A stretch of 64,000 bases of DNA. It comes from Gigaspora rosea. Lineage: Eukaryota; Glomeromycota; Glomeromycetes; Diversisporales; Gigasporaceae. The position numbers and the translations under genes are program-made. The notes beneath the pieces are model-generated. The model saw nothing but the letters and a program-made list of their open reading frames with translations. It was not told where the DNA came from and ran no database searches. Below, piece by piece: positions 43,623 through 54,049 of the stretch. Location: the NCBI GenBank assembly GCA_003550325.1, contig QKWP01001140.1, positions 63,802 through 127,801 of the forward strand, read 5' to 3'. Position 1 is the first letter of the stretch, and every line of letters begins with the position of its first letter.

Positions 43623-45360
43623 ATGGACATAATTTCTCTTATGAACCATGAAGATGATAATTATGAAAGAAGTAATTGTACTTTCATTAATCCAGTTGAT
43701 ATTAATTATAAACCAATTGATGAATGAATTATGAATCAGTCGATAAGTTGAGTTATGAACCAAGTAACGAACTTAATTATGAACCAATTGAAGAATTGTT
43801 ATCTTATAATACTATAAAGGGTAAAAACTCTGAAGATAATTATTATGAATTAATGGATGAAATATTATCTGACAATGCAGTAATGATAAAGATCCTGATG
43901 ATAGTTTTTCAGCAGAATCTTTTTTAAATGAATTGAATTATTCTCAAGAAAGTTTTAATGAATTTGAACGATTTGATTATTTGCAAGAAAGCTTAATGAA
44001 TCTGAACAATCTAATTATTTTCAAGAAAGTTCAATAAGTCTAAACAATTATCATTGCAAAAGTAATTATTTATTTTTTAATTTGATAAAACAAATTCATT
44101 ATATTAATTATTTTAACAAATTTAATTTATTATTTATTATTTATAGTCATCTATTATGATTGATCTTGAAAATAACAATGAAGATGAATCTGAACAAGTA
44201 ATATATTTAATTACTGAGCAGTTAAGAGTTAAAGAAATTATTCATTTGCTCTTACCAATGGAATACCCACCTACATCTGAAGATGAAATTGCAATAGTCT
44301 ATAATATTGAAGCATGGAATAACTCTGAAGCATTTATAAATAATGTAAATATTGTTAAAATTTATATATTGTAAATAATATTTATTTAAAATTATAATTT
44401 TAAATATTCAAAATTATAGTATTAAATAAATATTAATTTTAAATTATAAGTATATATTTACAATTTTAATTTATAAATAGATTCAATATAAACTTGGAAG
44501 ACCATGTGGAGGTGGGGATGCTGATATTTACTGTCCTTTCTTGAAACCATAGTTAAAAAATCTCATTATACTTGCCAAGATATAAAAATATGTGAAAATT
44601 TGAATTTAGATATTAAAAATAAAACTCTGAAGTAGATATGGATGTAGATCTTCTACAATCAACAAATAAATCTTTGGACATTCAATGAACAAAAGCATAT
44701 ATATAAGTAAATTTTTATTTACTAATAATTGTCTAAAGCATAGCAAGGATGTTTTACTTCTACTCCATTTCATAAAATATCTGTTAAAGATATCCAATCA
44801 AACTTTTAGATTAGGCAATACAACATATCTCTACATATTATAAAAAAAGAAAAATATTGTGATCAGATATGTTATACATATTTAAAAATTACAGTATACA
44901 GTGTATATATATTATTGCTTCAGATATCTATGAGCTCCTGATAATATAGTATATATTAAAATACTTAAATTTTATAGAAATATCTAGCATTAATTAATGG
45001 AAATCAAACTTATTCTTTTAATAATGGAAATTGTAATAAAAATTTTGTATTTAGAAATTATCAAAATTAAATCAAAATTCTAAAGATACATTTTTTATTG
45101 GATGTTCAAAATAGAAATCAACTGAATCACATTTTTTTATCAATTAAATGATAAATTAATCCTCAATTATTAAGAAAACTATTGAGAGTGAATAAGTATA
45201 AATTTAAAAAATTAAGTTATAATTTAATTTAATTTTAATTTTTATTTATAGATTTACCTTCAAGTGAAGATAATTCATGTAATTTATATTTTCTTCAAAT
45301 TCACAAAGAAAATCTTGTAATATTTAAGTTTATTTATATCCCAAAATTAATATTATTACT
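43623..45360 (+). pseudogene. Decayed multi-exon lineage-type gene
   Basis: ATG at 43623: MDIISLMNHEDDNYERSN, then an 8-residue acidic repeat (INYKPIDE, LNYESVDK, LSYEPSNE, LNYEPIEE) in two frames. After TTTATAG at 44148 an exon reads MIDLENNNEDESEQVIYLIT up to EAWNNSEAFINN, splices plausibly (GTAAAT 44346 to AAATAG 44480) to IQYKLGRPCGGGDADIYCPF, then frameshifted VKKSHYTCQDIKICENLN and EVDMDVDLLQSTNKSLDIQ. Further pieces: KLNQNSKDTFFIGCSK (45065-45115), INPQLLRKLLR, and after TTTATAG LPSSEDNSCNLYFLQIHKEN. The Cys-containing motifs recall a large family of uncharacterised proteins in Rhizophagus as I remember them; function unknown. Multiple frameshifts, so probably dead, though some may be unrecognised introns. 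Confidence 0.65.
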
Positions 45361-45993
45361 TTAATCTTTATACTACTAAATAACAACTGTAATCAGGCAT
45401 TTTGTCTTTTGATTGGATGCTCATTAAGGTCGTATGTCTAGAACATGCTGATATATATTATGCCTAAAAGGTGCAAGTGTTAATTTCCTAAAGTTACAAC
45501 TTCAATTGTCTAAAATTACCTGACGCTTGCTAAAATGTACAAAAAGATCTATTTCAGGGAGTTAAGTACTTTTATAAATGATGTAAATCAATAAAAAGTT
45601 GATACCTTCTATAATTGTATTGCCACAGCCATGTTAATTTTACCTAAGTAGTACTAGGTATTGTTAATTTTCTTGGGGCTTAATACTAATACGATCATGT
45701 TGATTTTTTTAGTATGAGTAATAGTTTTCACTTTTCTGATTCTGGTAAAAGTTAAATAATTCTGATGCAACGCATGATGACAACTGCATAAATTATATAA
45801 GGCACATTGATGTAGGAAAATATAATTGTGAAGAAATGTGTCATAGTTGGTGAATACTAATACAAATTCTGTACTTGCAAAAAATGACAACTTATATCGT
45901 AATTAGAAATTAATCAAATCAAAGTAAAATAAATATCTCACTGCAACAAATGTCTAGTCTGCACCAAAATCTTTTATTCTACTATTTTCTTAT

Positions 45994-46087
45994 ATAAGTG
46001 TATGATGAATAGTAATTGGTGCTACTTAATAATGATGAGAATAAGTGTATGATAAATGGTAATTGGTGCTACTTAATAATGATGAGA
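45994..46087 (+). repeat. 47-bp tandem duplication
   Basis: ATAAGTGTATGATGAATAGT... at 45994 repeats at 46041 with two changes. The surrounding 45361-46380 holds no gene. Confidence 0.9.
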
Positions 46088-46379
46088 ATAAAAATAAAAT
46101 TTCAATGCACTTTGCCATATCCAAAAACAGACTGTGAGAATTAAATATTTATGACAATCTATTTAATTTGTAATTTATTATAACATATGATCATTTGCAT
46201 TTTAATGTCATAATAGATTCGTCATAATTTGTTTACTATGAATTAGTCATCCATTTATATTTTTTTAAAAAATCATTTGTATTTTTAAAAAAATCGACTT
46301 CTGTTCATCATGCGCACTTTGTATATTTGAAATTAGATTAACTGAGATACATTAAATACTGTATATTGCCAGAATGGTA

Positions 46380-47215
46380 AGGGTTATAACAGTAAATAAT
46401 GATAGAAGCTATGATAATATCAATGCAAACTAACTCAACCCTAACCACATATTGTGATTATTAGAATAACGAGCCAGTTTTGTGAGAATTTTTACAGTAA
46501 TTCTTGATAAAAGCTACTTAAAATGTATATAATCACTAAATAGTGAGAGAATTTTTTAACAGAATTTTTACAGTAATTCACAATAGAAAACAATTTTAAT
46601 TCAAATTAACAACCTTATTCACGTGTTATATGCCGAGTAAGATTGTAAGAATTTTTTAACTCATGATAATTCCGATACAACTAACTCACCTTTTATTGTT
46701 ACCAGAATGGCATGCAAGCTTTGTAACAGAATTTTTGCAATAGCTCATAATAGAAATAAATATTTAATTCCAATACAAACCATCACAATCTTATCCATTT
46801 CATATCTTAGAACAATAAGTAAGTTTTTGTAACAAAATTTTTTACAATAGCATGAAACTTTAATACAACTAACTCATAACTACATATTAAGGTTACTTAG
46901 CAACAAATAAGTCCTATGTACAATTTTTTTATTTACATATTATATGCTAGGTAAGTTTTGTAATTGAATTTTTTATAGTAACGTGTAGAAATTACAATAA
47001 TTCTGACAAATTAACCTTTTAATCAAATATTGATAACAATGGTATAATGAGCATATTCTGCAATGAAATTTTACAGTAACTAATAACAGAATTATTATAA
47101 TTTCAACAAAACTAGCATAATTTCGATCACTATAATCGTATTAGCAAGTAAGTCATACAAAATAATTTTTATTGTAATCTATATAGACATTGCAATAATA
47201 CTTTTTAATCATTAA
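46380..47215. repeat. Degenerate tandem repeat, about 90-120 bp
   Basis: Seven or so units with AGTTTTGTAACAGAATTTTT, ACAGTAACTCATAATAGAA and CAATACAAACTAACTCA in order. Some begin with a CCTAACCACATATTG word. Confidence 0.7.
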
Positions 47216-47365
47216 AATCTGATCAGACATTGCACAGGTTTTTTAGGATGCATTCTTATACATGCAGCAAAGCGTGTGCATAAAGCTAGCTTATATTATA
47301 TTAAATAAATTAATTATATTATTAAATTTTTATTTAGAATTTTTGCATAAAATTCAAGTGATACT

Positions 47366-47585
47366 TATCAAGAGGGAAAATTAAAAGATGAATTGTAGTG
47401 TTAAATTTATAAAATAATACCTTTGGATCTTAAAAAAAACTATATATTATATTAGTTTGTAAAGGTATACATTCTTATCTGCCTCTACTACTCAAGAAGT
47501 TCCTTTAGAATAATAAATAAATTAAAAATATTAATAGAATCTTTTTCTGAACAATTTGTTGATATTACTGCAAAAAAAATTAATT
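47366..47585 (+). pseudogene. Further piece of the lineage-type gene
   Basis: Reads KKTIYYISL, stop, RYTFLSASTTQEVPLE, stops, then NKLKILIESFSEQFVDITAK and a TAG at 47583-47585. This is in the style of the family at 43623-45360. The word KFIYIPKL there and VKFIK...LDLKK here may be the same segment, so this could be a second copy or the end of the same gene, separated by the 46.4-47.2-kb repeat. Confidence 0.45.
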
Positions 47586-48002
47586 AGTAGTATGTATTTT
47601 TATTATCCCTTCATGTGTTAAGCATTTGCAGGCAAATTTGCTTGCAAAAAATTATATAATATAATTTAAAAAAATTTTAATATAAAATTTTATTTAATTT
47701 ATTATTAAAATACTTTACGGAATAGGTTTTATATTTTATTATAAAATATAAATTATAAAAATTAATTATAATTTAAATAGATTTATATAAATTTAAAATT
47801 GGTCAATTCTTATAAAATAAACCAAATTAATTAAATTTTTAAATTTTAATTTTTTTTTTAAATATATATAGCCCTTTAATATTATTAATAATTTTAATTA
47901 TAAGCTTTAATTAATATAAAAAAATATTAAATATATTAAAAAAAAGATTAAACCTATTTTATAAACAATTACTTGTTACTTTCATATTAATTTTATATAT
48001 TG
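47586..48002. other. AT-rich spacer
   Basis: Almost pure A/T with a TATATATTGCAG at 47993-48004 that looks like a splice acceptor for the next fragment. Confidence 0.5.
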
Positions 48003-48182
48003 CAGATTATATCAAGAAAATGAAAAAATAAGCATATTGTGAAAAAGAAAATCTTATTGAAGAATTTCAAACTCTTATTAAAGAACAAACTATGGCTATT
48101 ATTGAAGCAATAGATCGTTAGCATTCTTGTACTACAGAAATTCAAGAAAGACAGCATGACGAACAAATAGAAAATTTTTAAA
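48003..48182 (+). pseudogene. Remnant of a Harbinger Myb-like partner gene
   Basis: After the acceptor-like TTGCAG, one frame reads CEKENLIEEFQTLIKEQTMA, IIEAIDR, stop, HSCTTEIQERQHDEQIENF, stop. Acidic/coiled sequence of this form follows the SANT/Myb-like domain in proteins encoded beside Harbinger transposases, where the partner binds the ends and brings the transposase in. The DNA-binding domain itself is missing and there are two internal stops. It faces the transposase at 48200-49524 tail to tail, the usual arrangement. Confidence 0.5.
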
Positions 48183-48199
48183 CAATTCCTTTTAAAATT

Positions 48200-49524
48200 T
48201 TAACCATTCATAAGATAATCTGCTAGATATTCTCTTTTATGAATACCCGCTATTCTCTTTTCTTTATCAGTTATTGCATTGTTTTCTATATTATTTTGAT
48301 TTTCATATTCTAATTCCTATTTACTTCAATATCTTCAAAAGGCAATAAATTGCCATTATCAATACAAAAGTTGTGTAGGATACAACATGCATGAATTATT
48401 TTAATTATTTGTTTTAGTTCAGTACAATAAATTTCGTGTAATAAAATTTCCATCGTGCCTTTAAAATTCCAAATGCATTTCAACAATCATCCACATTGAT
48501 GAAAGTGTTTTATTAAAACGTCACTCTTGATGACCCAATGAATCATAATTTGGAAATGCCTTTATTAAATAGGTCCGAAGTGGATATGCCAAGTCAGCAA
48601 TAATATAGGTACCTCCCAGAACCCATTGTTTTGGATGAAGCTTGGTTTCACAATTAAGAATTGTATGGCTAAATACACGAGAATCTTGTACACTTCCTTT
48701 TTTTTCTACAATAAATTTTTATTTAAACATGTAATAATTATTAAATAATATTTAATAATACAAACCTGCTTCACCAACATGTATAAAAGTAAATCGCCCT
48801 TGGTGATCAACAACGCTAAGGAGTTTTATCGAATGAAAAATTTTGCGATTTACATATCGAGATCCATTTTAGAAGGAGGGTGAATTGGAATATGAGAGCC
48901 GTCCATAGCATCAATAACATTTGGTAATTTTTTATTTTCTAACCATATCTCTTCACACTCAAATCCCGAATTACAACTGCTAACCTTGCTTCTCGTGGCC
49001 ATGCAATTCTGTCAGATTCCAAGTCTAATACTACCTCTAAAAATCGATCTGTAAAATTGCTAACTGATCCTTGACTGACCCCTAAAGTTTGTTCTGATAT
49101 TCTTATTCCTGTTCCATTTGCCAAACGCCACAACACAATGGCAATTTGTTTCCACACGGGAGTCGCATTAGGTGCAGTTGCACTAAAGGCAGGGTGGCTT
49201 TCTAATCGTGAAACAATTGCACTAAAAGTAGCACGGGTAATACAAAAATGCTTTCGAAAGAGTTATAACCTTCATTATCCGTTAAATATGGAAAAACATC
49301 TACCCAAAATCCTGCAGTTTTGGGACTTCTTTGTTGAGAAGCTCTTAAGTTTAGATGAGTGAAAAATTGAATAGTAGTATTCATTACAGTTTGATTAAAC
49401 GTTAAAAGATGTGCTGTATTTGTTACGTTCATATCAAGGCATCGATTATTTGTTTAAAAGCTTCGAGCATTAAAAATAAAGTGGCAATTTTTTTAGACCG
49501 GTGAGAAATTTGTTGAGAATTCAT
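48200..49524 (-). pseudogene. PIF/Harbinger (HARBI1-like) transposase, decayed
   Basis: Start MNSQQISHRSKKIATLFL at 49524. After a frameshift, TNTAHLLTFNQTVMNTTIQF and GFWVDVFPYLTDNEG; after another, FRKHFCITRATFSAIVSRLE and the HTH region WKQIAIVLWRLANGTGIRIS to GVSQGSVSNFTDRFLEVVL. Catalytic D in IDAMDGSHIPIHPPS (codon 48901-48903), D in YIIADLAYPLRTYLIKAFPN (48593-48595), E in MIVE...AFGILKARWK (48479-48481), so the DDE triad is still visible. A likely intron (GTTTGT to TTGTAG, about 48772-48706) lies between VVDHQGRFTFIHVGEA and RGSVQDSRVFSHTIL. End: EKRIAGIHKREYLADYLMNG, stop at 48200-48202. At least four frameshifts and one stop, so inactive, but each segment is well kept: a fairly recent death. 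Confidence 0.88.
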
Positions 49525-49734
49525 TGTTTATTATGTTCGATATGCAAAAAATGTAAAAGTAGTTTTGAACAACCTATATCAATGGTAAATTTTTGAAGAA
49601 AAAAGGTGGTTTATGTCTCCCTGATTTTGTCATCGGAATGGTAACTCATTTGATTCATTAATTTAATTTCCGACTAATTAAAATTTTGCTTCCGACCACT
49701 TGATTAGGTGCTTGAGAACCTTAAATTAGATAAA

Positions 49735-50580
49735 AACTTTTTGATTACGTTTTTGTTTAGTTATTATTGTTTAAAGCTTTTAAAAAGCCTTTATTATAAA
49801 ATTTGATTGATATCTATTGACTCACTCATATTTAAAAAAGGTTTTATATTCAGCCTCCTGGTTTTTAAAGAAAGAAATGCGTATAATCTTTCAATTAAAT
49901 TAGAAGTTGTTATGTTTGGTTGCTTTAAATCATATCACGATTTTGACTTTTGTCCTAACCGTTAAAAATGAATTTGTGGGATCAAAATTAATTTCAAGTG
50001 AACACTATCCTTGTGTATATAAAAAAATTTATGATTCAAAGAAGATAGTGCTATGCATTTCAATCTGAATTATTGATTACTGACAATTTTCAGAAATATC
50101 TATTAAAATATAATTTCTGCTATGTGATCGTTTTTACTTAAAGACATCTTCGTACCTAGATAGCGGTAACAAAATCGATTTTTATTGTATTTTGTAACGC
50201 GCCTATATCTCCCATAGTTACTTAAATATATTTTTAAAAATTTTTTATTGGAATAAACTAAACAGTGTCCCTGTGTACTTTGTACCCTTTTTTGTACCAT
50301 AGAATTAGTTGCGATTAGATTTAAGTTAGGTTTAGGGTCAAGATTTGTATAAAATTGCGAGAGGATCATTTTTTGTTAGAATTACACAAGGTTACACTAG
50401 TAAAATTTTGAGATATAAAAATAGGGAAGTAAATTTGATGAGTATAAATACAGTATTTATCAATGAATTAGTTTCTTTAAAAGTAAAACAAGTAATCGGA
50501 AATGCCCAGCTGCAGAGATGCGATCCGTTCAAATTATTTATACATATGAACAATATGGGTTTCTCATCAGAGGCGGTATT
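49735..50580 (-). repeat. Dispersed family R, copy 3 (inverted)
   Basis: Reverse complement matches 39340-40140 and 16500-17240: CAAACATAACA, CGATATGATTTAAAG-like, TTCTTTGAATCAT, GCTATCTAGGTACGAAG. Adjoins the MNQVNN repeat unit, as copy 2 does, but on the other side of it. Confidence 0.8.
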
Positions 50581-50589
50581 TTGATTTAA

Positions 50590-51080
50590 TTGTATTCTTC
50601 ATATTGCGTATAAGGAATAAATTCTTTAATGCATATGTTATTTGTGCTTGTTTATTTTATTAAAAAAAGAGATTCATATTCAATCTTATATCATTATGTC
50701 TATCATTAAATCTAATATTTTCATATTATAAATTCTATTATATTAATAAAAATTTCATAATATAATTGATCATAATATAAGAACAAAACCTATCGCGTTA
50801 AGAAAAAAAACATAGAATTAATCGGTCATATTGTGATAAAGAGAAAATCTATTGCATTAAAAAAATAATTTGCACTTATTATTATAGTTAATTTTACTAT
50901 AAGAGTCTAATAATAAAAATTATAACCTACGTTCCAGATATTTGCCATTTCGGAGTTTGTAAAAAAAAAAAAATAAGGATGATTATTTCGAAAATATAAT
51001 GGGTTTAAAAAAATCCGAGTTTTTGTTTTAAAGTTCCGAATCAAAAAAAATATGAGCTTAGTCGGTAATAAAAAATAATG
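50590..51080 (-). repeat. Downstream half of the MNQVNN repeat unit, inverted
   Basis: Reverse complement of 40395-40900 with few differences. No ORF accepted. Confidence 0.8.
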
Positions 51081-51081
51081 T

Positions 51082-51309
51082 TTATGGAGAAAGTCCCTCA
51101 AACAATACAGTTTGAAATTTGGTGTTTGGCTGGATTACTGAAGCCTGTAATCCACTAAATTGATTTCCTTCGACCAGATCATTATATCTTTGATCAGCAA
51201 TGGATGAACTGATGGATATATGTACATTTTGAGTTCTTTGAGGTCGACCAATAGCTTGAAGATTTTGGGCTTGTTGATTCTGTGGTTGGACGTTGTTAAC
51301 TTGATTCAT
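51082..51309 (-). CDS. Small repeat-associated protein, MNQVNN type
   Basis: 75 residues from the Met of MNQVNNVQPQNQQ; an in-frame Met at 51348 adds a short hydrophobic stretch, but TTTATTTTTAG directly before GACTGATTATG looks like a splice acceptor, so the upstream codons may be intron. Sequence is N/Q-rich at the start (QPQNQQAQNLQAIGRPQRT), then SISSSIADQRYNDLV and ends FQTVLFEGLSP. No domain recognised. A frameshifted copy is at 40180-40394 with the same flanks. The two copies keep the same codons over most of the length, which suggests it was once a real exon of a mobile or duplicated unit. Function unknown; it may be a C-terminal exon. Confidence 0.45.
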   Translation of the reverse strand: MNQVNNVQPQNQQAQNLQAIGRPQRTQNVHISISSSIADQRYNDLVEGNQFSGLQASVIQPNTKFQTVLFEGLSP

Positions 51310-51799
51310 AATCAGTCCTAAAAATAAAAGAGACCATATTAGCATCATATAAATGGCACATATTTATCAAAAGCCCTAATTCAGAGAAATTTGTTCACAC
51401 GTAAAGACGATCATTTCACAGATTTGTATAGTGAGAGTTTCTAATGTTAAATTAGCTGTAATTCGTTATTTCACAATATGGGTATATTTAAAATATCCGA
51501 AATTGCTATTCTTTGTAAAATATTCCGAATTTTCATAAAAACAATACCTCATACTACAGTATTCTATAAGATCTACCTATTAAGTATTATTTTTTTTACA
51601 AAGTTCGAAATATTTCTTAGTAGTAGCAATTTTCAAAAAAACTAGCGCTTGACTTGGGTTGCGGTTATGCTAGCATAATAAAAATGTTCAGCATAACATT
51701 GTATAATATTATATAATTGTTATTATGCCTGCAATTCCAGTATAATACCAATATTATGCCAGTAGTATAATGGGTATAGAATAATCTTGTAACCTAAGC
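51310..51799. other. Geneless stretch
   Basis: 51665-51770 is rich in AGCATAATA/TATTATGCC words with weak inverted ends (GGGTTGCGGTTATGC, GGTTACAAGATTATTC): a possible degenerate MITE. Confidence 0.35.
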
Positions 51800-53124
51800 C
51801 GTTGTTAATAAACGGGTAACGTGATATAATTAAATCAAATGATGCTGGACGCATAGCGGAAATTCTACGGGCATTGCTTAGGCAAAGTGCAATTTCACGT
51901 GAGAATATTATATTAACCACTATCCTACCAATTACATCAAATTACGCTGTCTCTAAGCATTGTCCATAAATTTCGTACGCATAGTGCTCCTTTTCTCAGA
52001 TTTCAAAATAACCAACTTTTTTCCATAGAAGTACTAAGTTTTTACGGATCAAAATTGATCTCGCAATTACAATAAGTTGTCGACTATTTTCATGTCCATC
52101 TTTGGGTGGATACTCTTCTGGTGAATAAATTTGTGTATCACTAGATTTTCTTGGCGGGAACGGTACAAATTTCTTGCATAAAATTTGATTCTTGATCTCC
52201 TCATAATTTTTTCTAAAACAGTTGACGCATAATTAATATGGTGCAGGAAGTCTATACTCAACAGTTACACGAAGTGTTTCAATTTTTTAAATGGCTATAA
52301 CTTTTTATCTAAGAGGTTTTAAAAAAATCTGACCGGTATCTTTATAGAGCTATATTAGCACTACATATGTGCCAAATATCTTTTCAAAATCTCATCACTG
52401 TAATGAGTTGAAGCATTTTGAAAATTAAAATTTTATATATAAAATTAAAAATTTATATATAAAATTTAAATTTTCAAAATGCTTCAACTCATTACAGTGA
52501 TGAGATTTTGAAAAGATATTTGGCACATATGTAGTGCTAATATAGCTCTATAAAGATACCGGCCAGATTTTTTTAAAACCTCTTAGATGAAAAGTTATAG
52601 CCATTTAAAAAATTGAAACACTTCGTGTAACTGTTGAGTATAGACTTCCTGCACCATAGTATGAGGACCTCCAGAAAGTAAGTGAAAAAGTTCCATATCA
52701 TTTCATTTAGGTATAAATCAGTTCTGAATTGTTTAGAAGCTTCTGTTGATAAAAACATATAAACGAAGATTTGTAAATTGCCAGCCCAAGGGTTTATTTT
52801 TTGTTCTAAAGTTCTAATCCTATCAATATCTGTTTGTTCTACATTATGAGCAATCTTTAATTCGATAAGTTTTTGATCATAATTTCCATAATGAATGAGA
52901 AGACGCTGTGCAAAATATCTTGAAAGAATTCCACCTCTGGTAATCATAGCTTTTGCCACTTCGACAGAGATGAAAGTCGGATCCAATTTAATAGCATAAA
53001 AAAGGCAATGGGCTTTTCCATACTGAAAATTTATCCATTCTGCCTTCGTTTGAGAATCCTTACATATTAAGGACCATCTTGAATTATTTAAAAACACATA
53101 TAATAACTTCATTAAGTAGTTCAT
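51800..53124 (-). pseudogene. Unrecognised gene split by a MITE
   Basis: ATG at 53124: MNYLMKLLYVFLNN, RWSLICKDSQTKAEWINFQY, GKAHCLFYAIKLDPTFISVE, GILSRYFAQRLLIHYG, RIRTLEQKINPWAGNLQIFV, up to NFFTYFLEVLI, where MITE A copy 2 (52239-52656) begins. Beyond the MITE the coding style resumes, one base out of frame: EEIKNQILCKKFVPFPPRKS, SPEEYPPKDGHENSRQLIVI, ARSILIRKNLVLLWKKVGYF, stop, EKEHYAYEIYGQCLETA, stop, GRIVVNIIFSREIALCLSNA and RRISAMRPASFDLIISRYP. I do not recognise the family. The open frame that runs on into the MITE (to 52573) encodes TIR sequence. Dead through insertion, a frameshift and two stops. Confidence 0.65.
52239..52656. mobile_element. MITE family A, copy 2, inside a gene
   Basis: 418 bp, ends TGGTGCAGGAAGTC and complement, TA at 52237-52238 and 52657-52658. 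Close to copy 1 (2186-2602), with differences mainly in the central ATATATAAAATT region. Confidence 0.92.
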
Positions 53125-53237
53125 ATTGGAAATAGCTTTTCTTTTGAGATTTACTAGTCATCTAATAACAAAATATCCTCTTAGTAAATTCCATATGATG
53201 AATCAGCTTCGGGATGAACACACATGTGACTTGCACA

Positions 53238-53326
53238 TTAGGCAGATCAATTTAATTCGATGGGCTTTTAATATTTTGAGTGAGGAATGTAATGTAAACC
53301 GCCGAATTAAATTGATCTGGTCTTAA
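53238..53326. mobile_element. 89-bp MITE related to 31752-32025
   Basis: TTAGGCAGATCAATTTAATT at the left, AATTAAATTGATCTGGTC...TAA at the right; AATGTAATGTAAACCGCCGA is shared with 31990-32006. Confidence 0.7.
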
Positions 53327-53514
53327 ATTAGTATCCTATACAGCCTGCAATTTTTAAATGTAGGACATATATTGCGGGCAAAATGAGAATTAAAAATAGG
53401 ATTCGTGAAGTGCAAAATTACAAATCATTCCGAAAAGAAAGCGAAAAAAAGCATATAAACAGAACTATCAAAACCGAAATTTGAGTAATTTTTCAGAAGT
53501 AAAATAATAATAGC

Positions 53515-53675
53515 AATAAATAAAAAAATAATAAATAATAAAAAATAAAAATAAAATAAAATAAATAAATAAATAAAATAAAAAAAATAAATAAAATAAA
53601 ATAAGTAAATAAAATAAAAAAAATAAATAAAATAAAATAAGTAAATTAAATAAAATAACATAAATAAAAAGGTAA
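53515..53675. repeat. AATAAAT/AAATAAAAT low-complexity run
   Basis: Simple A/T repeat; the Phe/Leu/Tyr-rich minus frame across it is a by-product. Confidence 0.9.
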
Positions 53676-53848
53676 TATATGTATGCCTCACATTTAACGC
53701 GCAGGCTGTTTTCAAATCATTACTAATAAATTTCCAGATTATCTGATTTCTCACATTTATTTTCAAATTTGATTTATTTGTGTAACGATCGATCCCTTGC
53801 GTTTAGTAATTTCCTATCGTATATTAACCCTAATGAGACAGTATAATA

Positions 53849-54024
53849 CAGTCAACTCTTTTTATAAAGAACTGTTAGTTCTGGCTATTAAAAAAGGTTC
53901 ACTATATAAAATTACTATGTTTTCTTAAAAGACCATAGCTCTTTTTTATATTGAACCATTATAAAATTCAATTAGTATATCCAGAGTTCGTTATAGAGAA
54001 GTTCGGTATAAAGAGAGTTAACTG
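53849..54024. mobile_element. 176-bp MITE, pogo/Tigger-like ends
   Basis: CAGTCAACTCTTTTTATAAA to complement of CAGTTAACTCTCTTTATACC, with TA on both sides (53847-53848, 54025-54026). CAGT.(A/G)ACTC tips with TA sites are typical of pogo-type elements. Confidence 0.85.
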
Positions 54025-54049
54025 TAGAAGTCAGGCAAATTTTTTAATA

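Larger units (their letters stand above)
41390..43640 (+). repeat. Dispersed family E, copy 3
   Basis: Collinear with 60097-62160 from TTTTTGGACCAATAGCC to GGTCAGAATAACGGGTAAA. Main differences: the internal segment 41471-41734 is inverted relative to E4 and E2; E4 has a 225-bp insert that is absent here (near 41828); this copy has a 367-bp insert (43131-43497) absent in E4. A TATATAAG word (42298) and a possible splice donor (AACAG/GTATGC at about 42549) near a 43-codon frame from 42453 are seen, but the ATG is not conserved in E4. Confidence 0.85.

Noticed and set aside
53425..53766. 113-codon Phe/Tyr-rich minus-strand ORF
   Set aside because: Produced by the AATAAA low-complexity run.
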